From positions 66,951 to 130,950 of the forward strand of contig DASWMJ010000018.1 in the NCBI GenBank assembly GCA_036399775.1: a stretch of 64,000 nucleotides of DNA, read 5' to 3'. Positions 8,184 through 17,169 of this stretch are shown piece by piece (positions within the stretch are counted from its first letter, which is position 1; every line of letters starts with the position of its first letter). The stretch is from JADMIH01 sp036399775 (GTDB lineage: Bacteria > Chloroflexota > Chloroflexia > QHBQ01 > JADMIH01). The translations under genes and the position numbers were made by a program. Below the pieces are notes generated by a model. The model searched no databases, was not told the DNA's origin, and saw only the letters and a list, made by a program, of their open reading frames with translations.

Positions 8184-9611
8184 TCAACTCTGGCGGCGGA
8201 CTCGTTTCAGAACCAGCCAGCCTGCACCCGCGAGCAGCATGCCCGCGAATACGAGTTGCCAGATAAGTTGGTATCCCTCGCCTGTCACCTCGCCGGTCCT
8301 GGGCATTCCGACGTGCTCAGGGCCATGTTCCCCGCCGGGCATTGCGCCTGGGGCCATAGACCCCGCAGACAGGTCGAACTTCTCAGGGAACTGGCTCATG
8401 ATGCCCGTGCTGAGGGCGTCGGCCATGCCCAGGATGTGGTCGTGTACTCTGTCGTAGTCGGCTATATCTTTGGCGTAGTCGCCCTTCAGGTGGGCCACGG
8501 CCTCGTCCAACGTGAGGTCAAGGTGCTCTTTCATCATCGCCTTCAGCACATCGAGCGGCCAGGCTTTGGGGTTGGCGCTGTTGAGGAAGGTGGCTATGTC
8601 GTCGCCGTTCGCATACCACCGCGAGCTTGCCGACTCCACCGCGGCGGTATCGTTATTGCCAGCGGCGGTGAGGAGATCGACCGCGCCCATGATGTGCTCC
8701 TTCAGCAGTACGGTCAATTGCTCGCCCGCCGCATCGCCGTAGTAGGGCTTGACCAGGTTGCCGATGTCTACCTGGTCTTGCAGCAGGCGGTTGAGGGCGG
8801 CTTCCTTATCGGGCAGGTCTGATATGGCGCTCACTATGAGGAGGCGCGTCCAGATGATATGGTCTTCCCACGCTTCACGCATGTCGTTGCGCAGTTGCAT
8901 CTCCTGGGCCGCAGGCGCTACGGAGAAGCGGTCGGGGAACTGGGCGATGATGCCCATGCTGAGGGCGTCGGCCATAGTCAGGATGTGCTCGTGGATCTTA
9001 TCGTAGGCGGCCACGTCCGCAGCCCAGTCACCCGTGAGGCGGGCCACGGCCTCCTCCAGCGTCAGGTCCAGGTGCATCTTCATGGTCGAGGCTATCTGGT
9101 CGCGGCTCCACGCTTTGGGGTTGGCCGACCCAAGGAAAGCCGCTATATCGTCGGCGTTGCGGTACCACCTGGTTTTGCCTGCCTCGACCTTGGCGTTGTC
9201 GCCAGCCTTTGCAGCGGCCAGAAGCTCGTCAGCACCGAGGATGTGCTCCCGGAGCAGTTCTGTTAGCTTATCGCCCGCGGCCTCGCCGTAGAACGGCTTG
9301 ATGGCGTCTCCTATGTCGGCCTGATTGCGCAGCAGACGTGCGGCTACCAGGTCCTTATCAGGCAGGTCGGCAAAGACGGAGATGATGTAGAGGCGGGTCC
9401 AGCCGATGTGGTCCTCCCACAGCTTGCGCATGGCATTGCGAAACTCCAGGGCAGGGATCGGGGTCGCCTGGGCGGTGTAGGCAAGGGCCTCGGATGCGCC
9501 TGTTGCTGTGGTGGTAGCTGCCGGGGCGAGTGAAGTGAGCAGCCCTGAGATCATGAGCACGAGGGCGACGATCAGTACTCTATATATGTTGTTGTGATGC
9601 GGTGTTCTCAT
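8184..9611 (-). CDS. Secreted, MPxTG-anchored protein with a duplicated helical domain
   Basis: A 475-residue exported protein. A signal peptide covers about residues 1-46 (hydrophobic core RVLIVALVLMISGLL). Two homologous all-helical domains follow, about 57-230 and 239-415, each with the landmarks WEDHI-WTR, DLPDK, KP(F/Y)YG(E/D)AAG, EHI(L/M)GA, SANPKAW and HLDLTL(E/D)EAVA. The C-terminus has MPRTGE, a membrane segment and a KRVRRQS tail, which is a sortase-type sorting signal in a variant form. The start is ATG 9611 (GGAGG 8 bp upstream); an in-frame upstream start would bury the signal peptide. The domain's function is unknown to me; similar proteins are sometimes mislabelled as glycosyltransferases. 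An operator-like element lies about 90 bp upstream. Confidence 0.8.
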   Translation of the reverse strand: MRTPHHNNIYRVLIVALVLMISGLLTSLAPAATTTATGASEALAYTAQATPIPALEFRNAMRKLWEDHIGWTRLYIISVFADLPDKDLVAARLLRNQADIGDAIKPFYGEAAGDKLTELLREHILGADELLAAAKAGDNAKVEAGKTRWYRNADDIAAFLGSANPKAWSRDQIASTMKMHLDLTLEEAVARLTGDWAADVAAYDKIHEHILTMADALSMGIIAQFPDRFSVAPAAQEMQLRNDMREAWEDHIIWTRLLIVSAISDLPDKEAALNRLLQDQVDIGNLVKPYYGDAAGEQLTVLLKEHIMGAVDLLTAAGNNDTAAVESASSRWYANGDDIATFLNSANPKAWPLDVLKAMMKEHLDLTLDEAVAHLKGDYAKDIADYDRVHDHILGMADALSTGIMSQFPEKFDLSAGSMAPGAMPGGEHGPEHVGMPRTGEVTGEGYQLIWQLVFAGMLLAGAGWLVLKRVRRQS

Positions 9612-9699
9612 TTTGTGGCCTCCATGGTTGTTATTTTGAGTGTGTTGTTGCCGCATCACATCTGTTCTCATACTTCCATTCTAGGCGCTGACTTTGAGG

Positions 9700-9735
9700 A
9701 TAGTGCCAGGGAAGTGCTAAGATTGTGTTAAGATA
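9700..9735 (-). promoter_or_regulatory. Candidate OmpR/PhoB-type operator, copy 2
   Basis: On the plus strand the stretch reads AGTGCCAGGGAAGTGC followed by TAAGATTGTGTTAAGAT. It differs from 871-910 at only a few positions. It lies about 90 bp upstream of the wall-anchored protein start. The direct 11-bp spacing of the AGTGC units is conserved in both copies. Nothing else in 9612-9893 is recognised. Confidence 0.5.
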
Positions 9736-9893
9736 TAGATGCGGCAGGGTTGAAGCTCTCCTTGACAGGGGTTTCCGCTCTCCGCCGGGCATAGTGGTGT
9801 TACGAGCGCCGCTATGCCCTTTTGTATTCAGTATCCATATAATTCTCGATCTTCCACCTCCTTTCGCTGCTGCTTAAAGGGTTTCCTCGGTCC

Positions 9894-10787
9894 TTACCGG
9901 CGGTTGATGGCCTGTTGCATGTACTCCAACCAGCCTGTCTCCGCACCTGGATCGTTGCTATCCTCGTCACTATCTTCGCCCTGGCGGTAGCCGCCGGGGC
10001 CAAGCGACGAGAGTGATGCCAGCGTCTGTGGAGACAGGAGATCAGGGAGTTGCTCCCCCAGGTCTTTCACCACCCCTGCCAGGGCGATGCTGTGGCGTAT
10101 GTACCAGGCGGATAGCTCCACCAGCAATCGCTGGCGGGTGCGCACCGTGAGGGCTTCATCGCCCTGGCCGATCTCCCCGGCCAGCGCCTCGGTGTCATCC
10201 TGCACCAGCACCAACCAGCGGCTGCCGTATTCGGGTGCGAGCCTGTAGCGGAAGATGGCCCCCCGACAACCGCCACACTCTGCGGCGCAGGCCCTCAGGC
10301 ATAGAGTGGTGACTTCCACTCCACGCTCTTCGGCAGCCGCGAGATTGCCCGCGAGAGCGTGGGCCTCCTGTGTCCAGGTCGCTACCAGCAGCCTCTTCTG
10401 CGCCGAGTCTATCACGGTGCGGGCATGATCCAGGAGAGATTCGTAGCCGCGCGCGTTCCACACGTACTCATACTCAGGGGGCGCGGCCATCTCTTCCAGC
10501 ATGCGGCGGGCAGCGGTCAGGTTCTTCGAAAATCTGCCGCCGATGTGGCCCACAAGCTCCGATGGGGGTACGGCGGAGTAGCGAGTGCCGGAAGGGGTGT
10601 CGAGGCGCACCACCGCCCCTCGCTCCTCCAGCTTATCGAGGACCGAGTAGACATTGGCGCGGGGCAGGCCCGAAGCTTTCGCCAATTCGTAGCCGTTCAG
10701 AGGGCTGCGTTGGAGCAAAGCCACATAAGCGCGTGCTTCGTAATCCCCGAAGCCAAGCCCCTGAAGCACCTGTAAGATCTCCGCCAT
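9894..10787 (-). CDS. TrmB-family transcriptional regulator
   Basis: A 297-residue protein with an N-terminal winged helix-turn-helix of the TrmB type (FGDYEARAYVALLQRSPLNG, then ASGLPRANVYSVLDKLEERG) and a C-terminal region of phospholipase D-like fold (VIDSAQKRLLVATW). A cysteine cluster, CAAECGGC, sits near residues 175-185 and could bind metal or sense redox. TrmB proteins usually respond to sugars or related metabolites. The Asp/Gly-rich tail is unusual. AAAGGAG lies 6 bp before the ATG. It lies between the wall-protein gene and the TCA-type operon, both of which are candidates for regulation. Confidence 0.88.
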   Translation of the reverse strand: MAEILQVLQGLGFGDYEARAYVALLQRSPLNGYELAKASGLPRANVYSVLDKLEERGAVVRLDTPSGTRYSAVPPSELVGHIGGRFSKNLTAARRMLEEMAAPPEYEYVWNARGYESLLDHARTVIDSAQKRLLVATWTQEAHALAGNLAAAEERGVEVTTLCLRACAAECGGCRGAIFRYRLAPEYGSRWLVLVQDDTEALAGEIGQGDEALTVRTRQRLLVELSAWYIRHSIALAGVVKDLGEQLPDLLSPQTLASLSSLGPGGYRQGEDSDEDSNDPGAETGWLEYMQQAINRR

Positions 10788-10971
10788 CGTTCTCTCCTTT
10801 AGCTCTTATTTAGTAGTTGCTCTAGCAGCTACTAACATCATACATCTGTGGGTTACACCTGCATATAGTACTTAAGTACTATGCTCAAGGCTCATTGTGA
10901 GCGACGAAATGAGGAGGGGCTTTGTAGAGTAAAAAAGGTGGGGAGCGGCCAGCAAGCCAGCAGGGAATACT

Positions 10972-11005
10972 GGAGAGGCACCTTGCTAAGGCAAGGTGCC
11001 TCTCC
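10972..11005. terminator. Perfect 15-bp hairpin after the aconitase gene
   Basis: GGAGAGGCACCTTGC and its exact complement flank a TAAG loop. It lies 35 bp after the aconitase stop (minus strand), so it is placed as a terminator or 3'-end stabiliser of the four-gene operon. No uridine run follows directly on either strand, which lowers confidence in intrinsic termination. Confidence 0.6.
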
Positions 11006-11040
11006 GCGATCTGTATACGGTATGAATTAGCCTGACGCTT

Positions 11041-13080
11041 TCAGGAGGTCGGGGGCTGCGCTGGAGTTGGGTTGGTGATCGGCGAGCCCTGGTCCACAGC
11101 CCCGCTGACCGCCTGCCCCGCGCTCAATGAAGGGCCGCCCTCGCGGACGTGGGCAAGCAAGCCGCCACTGAGGAGCACCTGACGCTCGCGCTCAGAAAAC
11201 CGCGCCCGCAGTTTGCAATCAACGCCAAGCTCTGTGAACCGGAGCTCGACCTCTTCTCTCCCCTCGGCCAGCGCCTCCCGAATGTCGGGTAACTCCCATC
11301 TGTCTCCCTGGCAGGCCCGCTCGTAATCGGCATCGTCCGCGAAAGTTAGCGGCGGTATCCCCTGCGCGATCAGGTTGCGGCGGTGGATGCGCGCGAAGCT
11401 CTTGGCGATCACCGCTTTCACGCCGAGTTGTTTGGGCGCTAACGCTGCGTGCTCCCGGGAGGAGCCTTGTCCGTAATTGTGCCCGCCTACAATAAATCCC
11501 CCTCCCCATTCAGCCGCCCTGGCAGCGAAGTTCGGGTCGATGCGGCGGAAGACGAATTTGGACATGGCGGCGACGTTCGAGCGGAAGGCCATTACCTCCG
11601 CCCCGTCAGGCGAAAGCTCTCCCGTCGAAATATCGTCGCCAACCACGATCAACACGCACCCTTTGAGCTTGTCGGGAAGAGGGGTTTCGGCGGGCGGCGG
11701 CTTGATATTCGGACCTCTTGGTATGACAACTTTAGCGGCTACTTCGGGCGCAGGGGGCGCGATGATCTGCCGGTCGTTGGCTGTGGGATCGCATACCAGT
11801 GGCGGAAAGTCCGGCTCCACAGCGCCCAGGTCGCGCGGGTCGGTGATCACTCCGCGCAGGGCGGTGGCTGCCGCGGTGGCCGGACTGCAGAGGTATACCT
11901 GGTCGTTGGTCGTACCGCTGCGCCCTGGGAAGTTTCGATTGAAGGTGCGCACCGATACGGAACCCGACGGTGGGGCCTGCCCCATGCCAACGCACGGTCC
12001 ACACGCCGGTTCCAGCATCCGCGCCCCGGAGAGCATAAGGTCGCGGTACACCCCGGTCTGCGCGATAGTGTCCAGTATCTGGCGTGAGCCAGGCGTAACA
12101 GTCATTACCAGGTTCTCCGCCACATTGCGCCCTTTCAGAACGGCGGCGGCGATAGCCAGGTCAGCGTATCCAGAGTTCACTGACGAGCCGATGCAGACCT
12201 GGGCCGCAGGCGTGCCGGCCACTTCTCGCACCAGCACGACGTTGCCGGGGCTGGAAGGCTTCGCGATCAACGGCTCCAACTTGTCGAGATCAATCAACTC
12301 ATGCTCATCGTAACCAGCCCCATCATCAGCTTTTAGCTCCAGCCAATCTCCTGGCCGGTCTTGCAGCTTGAGCCATTCCCTGGTGCGCTCGTCCGAAGGG
12401 AAGAGGCCGGTCGTTGCGCCCATTTCCACGATCATGTTACAGATGGTGGCGCGCTGGGTAACGTCGAGGGTAGCGACGCCCTCCCCGTAGAACTCGAATA
12501 TCCTGCCCAGGCCGTTGCGAACGCCGCGTCGCCTGAGCAGTTCGAGGATTATGTCTTTGGCCTGCACCCAGGGCTGCAAGCTGCCGCGTAGCTCTACACC
12601 GACTACGAGTGGCGTTTGGAACTCGAAAGGCTGGCCCGCCATGCACACCGCAACGTCAAGCCCGCCCGCCCCGATAGCGATCATTGCTAGCGCGCCCGAT
12701 GTGGTGGTGTGGCTGTCAGCTCCTATCAGCACAGCGCCCGGTTTGCCGAAGCGCTCGATGTGGACCGAGTGGGAGATGCCATTGCCGGGGCGCGAGTAAT
12801 GGATGCCATACCTGGCGGTGAACGCCTGTAGATAGCGGTGGTCGTCGGGGTTCTTGAAGTCGAGCTGTATCATGTTGTGGTCAACGTACTGCACAGCCAG
12901 GGGCACAGCCACCCGCGCCATACCCAGCTCCTCGAACTGCAAAGAAGCCATCGTACCCGTGGCATCCTGAAGCAGCGTCTGATCTACTCGCAGAGCTATC
13001 TCTTTGCCCGGCGTAAGCTCGCCACCAACCAGATGGTACCTTATGATTTTCATTGTCACATTGTTACGGTTATCAGGCAT
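11041..13080 (-). CDS. acn: Aconitate hydratase
   Basis: A 679-residue aconitase that interconverts citrate and isocitrate. The [4Fe-4S] ligands are C about 295 (QVCIGSSVNSGY) and the pair in ACGPCVGMG near 357-361. The substrate loops GADSHTTTSGALAMIAIGAG and the C-terminal swivel domain (GDDISTGELSPDGAE, GQGSSREHAALAP, FARIHRRNLIAQG) are intact. It is shorter than the E. coli AcnA type and matches the compact bacterial/mitochondrial-like form. The start at 13080 has AGAGGA upstream. A Ser/Pro/Thr-rich tail of about 40 residues is non-conserved. It is the last gene of the operon 16869-11041. Confidence 0.95.
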   Translation of the reverse strand: MPDNRNNVTMKIIRYHLVGGELTPGKEIALRVDQTLLQDATGTMASLQFEELGMARVAVPLAVQYVDHNMIQLDFKNPDDHRYLQAFTARYGIHYSRPGNGISHSVHIERFGKPGAVLIGADSHTTTSGALAMIAIGAGGLDVAVCMAGQPFEFQTPLVVGVELRGSLQPWVQAKDIILELLRRRGVRNGLGRIFEFYGEGVATLDVTQRATICNMIVEMGATTGLFPSDERTREWLKLQDRPGDWLELKADDGAGYDEHELIDLDKLEPLIAKPSSPGNVVLVREVAGTPAAQVCIGSSVNSGYADLAIAAAVLKGRNVAENLVMTVTPGSRQILDTIAQTGVYRDLMLSGARMLEPACGPCVGMGQAPPSGSVSVRTFNRNFPGRSGTTNDQVYLCSPATAAATALRGVITDPRDLGAVEPDFPPLVCDPTANDRQIIAPPAPEVAAKVVIPRGPNIKPPPAETPLPDKLKGCVLIVVGDDISTGELSPDGAEVMAFRSNVAAMSKFVFRRIDPNFAARAAEWGGGFIVGGHNYGQGSSREHAALAPKQLGVKAVIAKSFARIHRRNLIAQGIPPLTFADDADYERACQGDRWELPDIREALAEGREEVELRFTELGVDCKLRARFSERERQVLLSGGLLAHVREGGPSLSAGQAVSGAVDQGSPITNPTPAQPPTS

Positions 13081-13115
13081 ATGTTTTATCCTCTTCCTAT
13101 ATTATAGACCCATTG

Positions 13116-13700
13116 TCAGCACTCGGCATTGCGAGGGGTGAATTGCGCACCTGTGATACCGCCATTCCAGGCCGAGCCGACGAAGAGCGCACAGCGGGCT
13201 GCCTCATGCATGCACTCAGCCTGGGGCTGCTCCGGAACCAGGAGGGTGTTTATCAGCACTCCTCCCCCGCTCAACTGTAGGTACGGATCGCTCGCGACAG
13301 TAGAAGTTGCCCCCTTGAAAATCACCGCTCGACCCCAGCCGCGACCCCGCATGCTGGAAGCTAGCTCTGAGATAAGGGGTGCCGGATCGGCGGCGATTTC
13401 CTCCGGTCCGACCAGGCCACCGGCGTGCAAGAGCACATCAATCTGCGCCCACTCTTGCTCCACATAGCGGGCCACAGCCCATGCACCCTCGGAGGTCCGC
13501 GCATCGCCCGCCACCACTAGGCCTCGCCCGCCGTCAGAGCGAATCTCGTCCACCAGCGACTTCGCCCGTTGGTAGTCGGCGCGGAAGCACACAGCGACCC
13601 AGGCTCCATGGGCGGCAAAGAGCCTGGCTACCACTCGGCCCAGCCCCTCCGTGGCCCCGATTACAAGCGCCACACGTCCATTCAACCCTGTATCAATCAA
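13116..13700 (-). CDS. Short-chain dehydrogenase-like protein, probably degenerate
   Basis: A 194-residue Rossmann protein: NGRVALVIGATEGLGRVVARL carries the cofactor glycine motif, and VLLHAGG stands where NNAG is usual. The family length is about 250. The catalytic YxxxK is not formed: DPYLQLSGGG has tyrosine followed by Ser at the lysine position. The C-terminal substrate-binding part is shortened. It may bind NAD(P) without catalysis. Translation appears to begin at TTG 13700, 2 bp after the stop of the ThDP-enzyme gene, implying coupled translation. Its place inside a central-carbon operon is unexplained. Confidence 0.7.
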   Translation of the reverse strand: MIDTGLNGRVALVIGATEGLGRVVARLFAAHGAWVAVCFRADYQRAKSLVDEIRSDGGRGLVVAGDARTSEGAWAVARYVEQEWAQIDVLLHAGGLVGPEEIAADPAPLISELASSMRGRGWGRAVIFKGATSTVASDPYLQLSGGGVLINTLLVPEQPQAECMHEAARCALFVGSAWNGGITGAQFTPRNAEC

Positions 13701-13702
13701 AG

Positions 13703-15424
13703 CTACTCACCCGCCGGAGAACCCAGTCTCATGTTCTCGGTATGATCTATAGGCACCTCGATGAGCGTAGGCACGTCCATGTCCAATGCCCTGTGCAGTA
13801 TCGGCCCGAAATCGTCAGGCCCCTCAACGCGCCAGGCAGGTAGTCCAAAAGAGTTGGCGTACTGCACCAGGTCGGGATTGGTAAATTCCACACCAAACGT
13901 GCGCCCGAAGCGGCGCTGCTGGTTCAGTTCGATTACGCCGTAGCGCTCGTCGGTCCACACAACGTTGACGTATGCCACTCCGAGGCGGCGCGCAGTCTCA
14001 AGCTCCTGTGAGTTCATCAGGAAGCCGCCGTCCCCGCTAACGGCAACTACCTTGCGCTCAGGTAAGGCCAGCCTGGCAGCCAGTCCGCCAGGCACAGCGA
14101 TCCCCATGGTCGCGAAACCATTGGAGATTATGACCGTGTTAGGTTTACCGGTCGGATAATGAAGCGCCAGCCACACCTTGTGCGCTCCCACATCGCTCAC
14201 CAGGATGTCCTCGTCAGAGAGCGCCTGCCGCATCTCCCAGATGACCCGCTGCGGCTTCACCGGCATACTGTCGTCGTTTGCGTACTCTCGCAGGCCGGGC
14301 ATAGAGGCTTTTTCGTCTCGCTCCCCTTGCTCGACTCCCCTTCCCACCCCCTCCCACCATGAGTGCTTGCGGGCCATGCATAACCTGGCTATAGCATGTA
14401 GAGCATCGCCAATCTCGCCAACGACCTCCAGGGCAGGCAGGTAATGTCCGTCTATCTCAGCGGGCGTGCTGTCAATGTGTACGATCTCTTTATCGCGGTT
14501 CGGGTTCCACAGGGCAGGCGACCACTCCACCAGATCATAGCCTACGGTCATTATCAGGTCCGCGTCCACAAGTTGGGGCATCGCTGCGAGGTCCGCGCCA
14601 GGGCGCTGCAAGCCGACCGCGCCGAGAGCAAGTGGGTCACGGTAATCGATGCAGCCCTTGCTCATGAAAGTATGGGTTACGGGCAGCTTCAACCTGCGAA
14701 CCAGGTCAGTAAGAGCGTCCGCCGCCCCGTGCCCGGCGGCCTGCCTGCGAATTACTCCATTACCGGCCAGTATGAGGGGACGCTTCGCCTGGCAAAGCAG
14801 TTCGACGGCTTTCTCCAGGACTTCGGGCTTGGCCTGGGGGTAGGTTGTGCGGCGCACGGGCATCGGCTTCACACCCTGCGGCACGGGCATGGCGGCCACA
14901 TCTTCGGGGAGTTCCAGGTGGGTAGCGCCCGGCCTCTCCAACCGCGCCAGCCGGAAGGCCTTACGCACCATCTCCGGTACGCTTTCGGGCCGCTCAATAC
15001 GGGCGTTCCACCTGGTGACAGGCTGGAGCATCTGTACAACGTCTATGTACTGGTGCGACTCTTTGTGAACGCGCTCAAGCCCCGCCTGACCGGTGATCGC
15101 CACAAGTGGGGCGAAGTCCAGATTGGCATCAGCGATGCCCGTGATGAGGTTGGTAGCGCCGGGGCCGAGGGTAGCCAGGCACACCCCAGGGTAGGTGCTG
15201 AGGCGGCCATAAACATCGGCCATGAACGCCGCGCCCTGCTCGTGGCGAGTGGTAACGAACTGAATGGCCTCGCTGCGCGACAAAGCGTCGAGCAGGTCGA
15301 GAATCTCCTCACCCGGCACCCCGAATATGTATTTTACCCCTTCGTTCTCGAGGCAACGCACCAGTAATTCGGCTGTATTACCGCCCTGTGTTGAGGTTGT
15401 TCTCGATATATCGCTGCTGCTCAT
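13703..15424 (-). CDS. ThDP-dependent enzyme of the acetolactate synthase family; candidate 2-oxoglutarate decarboxylase
   Basis: A 573-residue ThDP enzyme. The catalytic glutamate lies in TTRHEQGAAFMADVYGR, and the ThDP/metal motif is GDGGFLMNSQELETA. It resembles both catabolic acetolactate synthase (AlsS) and the cyanobacterial 2-oxoglutarate decarboxylase, which was first annotated as IlvB. Stretches such as NTAELLVRCLENEGV, TPAEIDGHYLPALEVVG and ISNGFATMGIAVPGG recall the cyanobacterial enzyme. The gene follows succinate-semialdehyde dehydrogenase by 44 bp and shares an operon with aconitase, which fits 2-oxoglutarate to succinate semialdehyde. There is no regulatory subunit gene (ilvN) nearby. 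Family assignment is firm; the substrate is inference. Confidence 0.85.
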   Translation of the reverse strand: MSSSDISRTTSTQGGNTAELLVRCLENEGVKYIFGVPGEEILDLLDALSRSEAIQFVTTRHEQGAAFMADVYGRLSTYPGVCLATLGPGATNLITGIADANLDFAPLVAITGQAGLERVHKESHQYIDVVQMLQPVTRWNARIERPESVPEMVRKAFRLARLERPGATHLELPEDVAAMPVPQGVKPMPVRRTTYPQAKPEVLEKAVELLCQAKRPLILAGNGVIRRQAAGHGAADALTDLVRRLKLPVTHTFMSKGCIDYRDPLALGAVGLQRPGADLAAMPQLVDADLIMTVGYDLVEWSPALWNPNRDKEIVHIDSTPAEIDGHYLPALEVVGEIGDALHAIARLCMARKHSWWEGVGRGVEQGERDEKASMPGLREYANDDSMPVKPQRVIWEMRQALSDEDILVSDVGAHKVWLALHYPTGKPNTVIISNGFATMGIAVPGGLAARLALPERKVVAVSGDGGFLMNSQELETARRLGVAYVNVVWTDERYGVIELNQQRRFGRTFGVEFTNPDLVQYANSFGLPAWRVEGPDDFGPILHRALDMDVPTLIEVPIDHTENMRLGSPAGE

Positions 15425-15468
15425 TTGCTACCGTTCCATAACGGGTAACAATTCTCTGCGCCTGCCCT

Positions 15469-16869
15469 CTACTCAGCCTGGGGAGTTGGCGGATGCGCTC
15501 CCTGGGCTGGCCCTATCCACACCGTCTGCACGTTCACGAATTCACGTATGCCGAACTCGGAAAGCTCACGTCCGTAGCCGCTCTGCTTCACCCCGCCGAA
15601 CGGGAGGCGTGGGTCGGAAGCCACCATGCCGTTGATGAAGACCGATCCCGCTTCAATACGCCGTGCGAGATTGCGCGCGGCCTCTATATCGCGGGTCCAG
15701 AGGTTAGCGCCAAGCCCGAAGGGTGTATTATTGGCGACCTCTACAGCCTCTTCAGCATCTTTTACACGGATGACCGCCGCTACCGGACCAAAAGTCTCTT
15801 CAGCCAGTACAGGCATTTGTGCGGAGACGTTGGTGAGCACCGTGGGCGCATAGAAGTATCCCCGGCCCTCCATGCGCTCACCACCCGCCAGCACCTTTGC
15901 TCCCTGCTGCACAGATTTCCGCACCTGCTCATCAAGGGCGTCGCGCAGATCGCTCCTGGCCATCGGGCCAATGCCGGTATCGCGGTCGAGCGGGTCGCCC
16001 ACCTTCAACTTAGAGACTTCCTCTGCGAATAGCTGCTCAAATTCCTCGGCTACATCTCGCGCGACGATGAAGCGTTTGGCGGCAATACAGCTCTGGCCCG
16101 CATTCTGGAAGCGCGAGCGCACTGCCACCGCAGCAGACGCATATAAATCAGCATCGGCAAGCACGATAAAGGGGTCGGAGCCGCCCAACTCCAGCACGGT
16201 CTTCTTGAGGGCGCTCCCGCTCATGCCAGCCACCTGCGCCCCGGTCGCGGAGCTGCCGGTCAGCGAGACCGCTTTGACATGGGGATGCTTGATGATGCGC
16301 TCCACCGCTTCTCCTCTTACCAGCAAGCTGCGGAATGTACCTTCCGGCAGTCCTCCCTCCCGAAAGACCTCCTCGATAGCGAGCGAACACTGGGGCACGT
16401 TGGAGGCATGTTTGAGGAGGGCGGTGTTACCAGCCATGAGGGCAGGGGCGGCAAAGCGAAAGACCTGCCAGAAAGGGAAATTCCAGGGCATGATCGCCAG
16501 GACGACCCCAAGCGGCTCGAAGGCCACATAGCTCAGGGCGGCATTAGTCTGCACGCGCTCCTCGGACAGGAAGCGCTCGGCGTTATCGGCATAGAAGTCG
16601 CATGTCAGGGCGCACTTCTCGATCTCGGCCTCCGCCTCCACGATCGGCTTGCCCATCTCAAGGGTGATCAGACGGGCGAAGCGGAGCTTGTGCTCACGCA
16701 GGAACTTCGCCACACGGCGCATGAGTTGACCCCTTTCGCCGACTGGCGTTCGGGACCAATCGCCCCACGCCTGGTGGGCCGTGGCGATTGCACCTTCTAT
16801 ATCTTCAGGAGTTAGCTCGTCAAAGGTGGCGAGCACCTCTTCAGTAGTGGGGTTTACCGACTCGATCAT
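15469..16869 (-). CDS. gabD: Succinate-semialdehyde dehydrogenase (aldehyde dehydrogenase superfamily)
   Basis: A 466-residue aldehyde dehydrogenase, oxidising succinate semialdehyde to succinate with NAD(P). The catalytic cysteine is in NAGQSCIAAKRF, the general-base glutamate in VLELGGSDPFIV, and the cofactor loop is SLTGSSATGAQVAG. EEVLATFDELTPEDIE and LPFGGVKQSGYGRELSEFGI are typical of the short GabD/Sad subgroup found in cyanobacteria and actinobacteria. GGAGGAG lies 3 bp before the ATG. It is the first gene of the operon with the ThDP enzyme, SDR and aconitase. Confidence 0.9.
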   Translation of the reverse strand: MIESVNPTTEEVLATFDELTPEDIEGAIATAHQAWGDWSRTPVGERGQLMRRVAKFLREHKLRFARLITLEMGKPIVEAEAEIEKCALTCDFYADNAERFLSEERVQTNAALSYVAFEPLGVVLAIMPWNFPFWQVFRFAAPALMAGNTALLKHASNVPQCSLAIEEVFREGGLPEGTFRSLLVRGEAVERIIKHPHVKAVSLTGSSATGAQVAGMSGSALKKTVLELGGSDPFIVLADADLYASAAVAVRSRFQNAGQSCIAAKRFIVARDVAEEFEQLFAEEVSKLKVGDPLDRDTGIGPMARSDLRDALDEQVRKSVQQGAKVLAGGERMEGRGYFYAPTVLTNVSAQMPVLAEETFGPVAAVIRVKDAEEAVEVANNTPFGLGANLWTRDIEAARNLARRIEAGSVFINGMVASDPRLPFGGVKQSGYGRELSEFGIREFVNVQTVWIGPAQGAHPPTPQAE

Positions 16870-17169
16870 CGTCTCCTCCAGGTTTTCGTGCAGTTGAGCG
16901 CAGCAAAGGGCAAGCGCGCTCGCCCACCGGTCGAACGACGAGTTCCATCTCGCTGCTGCTGGCTATCCTACCTGCCAGCGCTTCACTCCGCCCTTCCCGC
17001 TGCCCTACTGCTTCCGTTGGCACGAGTGATTCCGGTTGCGCTGCTTCATCCACCACACTCATCTCCACGTTGCCAATGGGCAGCCTTAGACTACCTGCTA
17101 CCCGGACCCAGTCCCTGGCCTGGTACCACGGAGGGGGCAGCCGGGGGGTTCCCGTTTTTCGCTCGGTCC

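Noticed and set aside
14444..15367. 307-residue open frame on the plus strand
   Set aside because: Antisense to the ThDP enzyme gene and without recognisable motifs.
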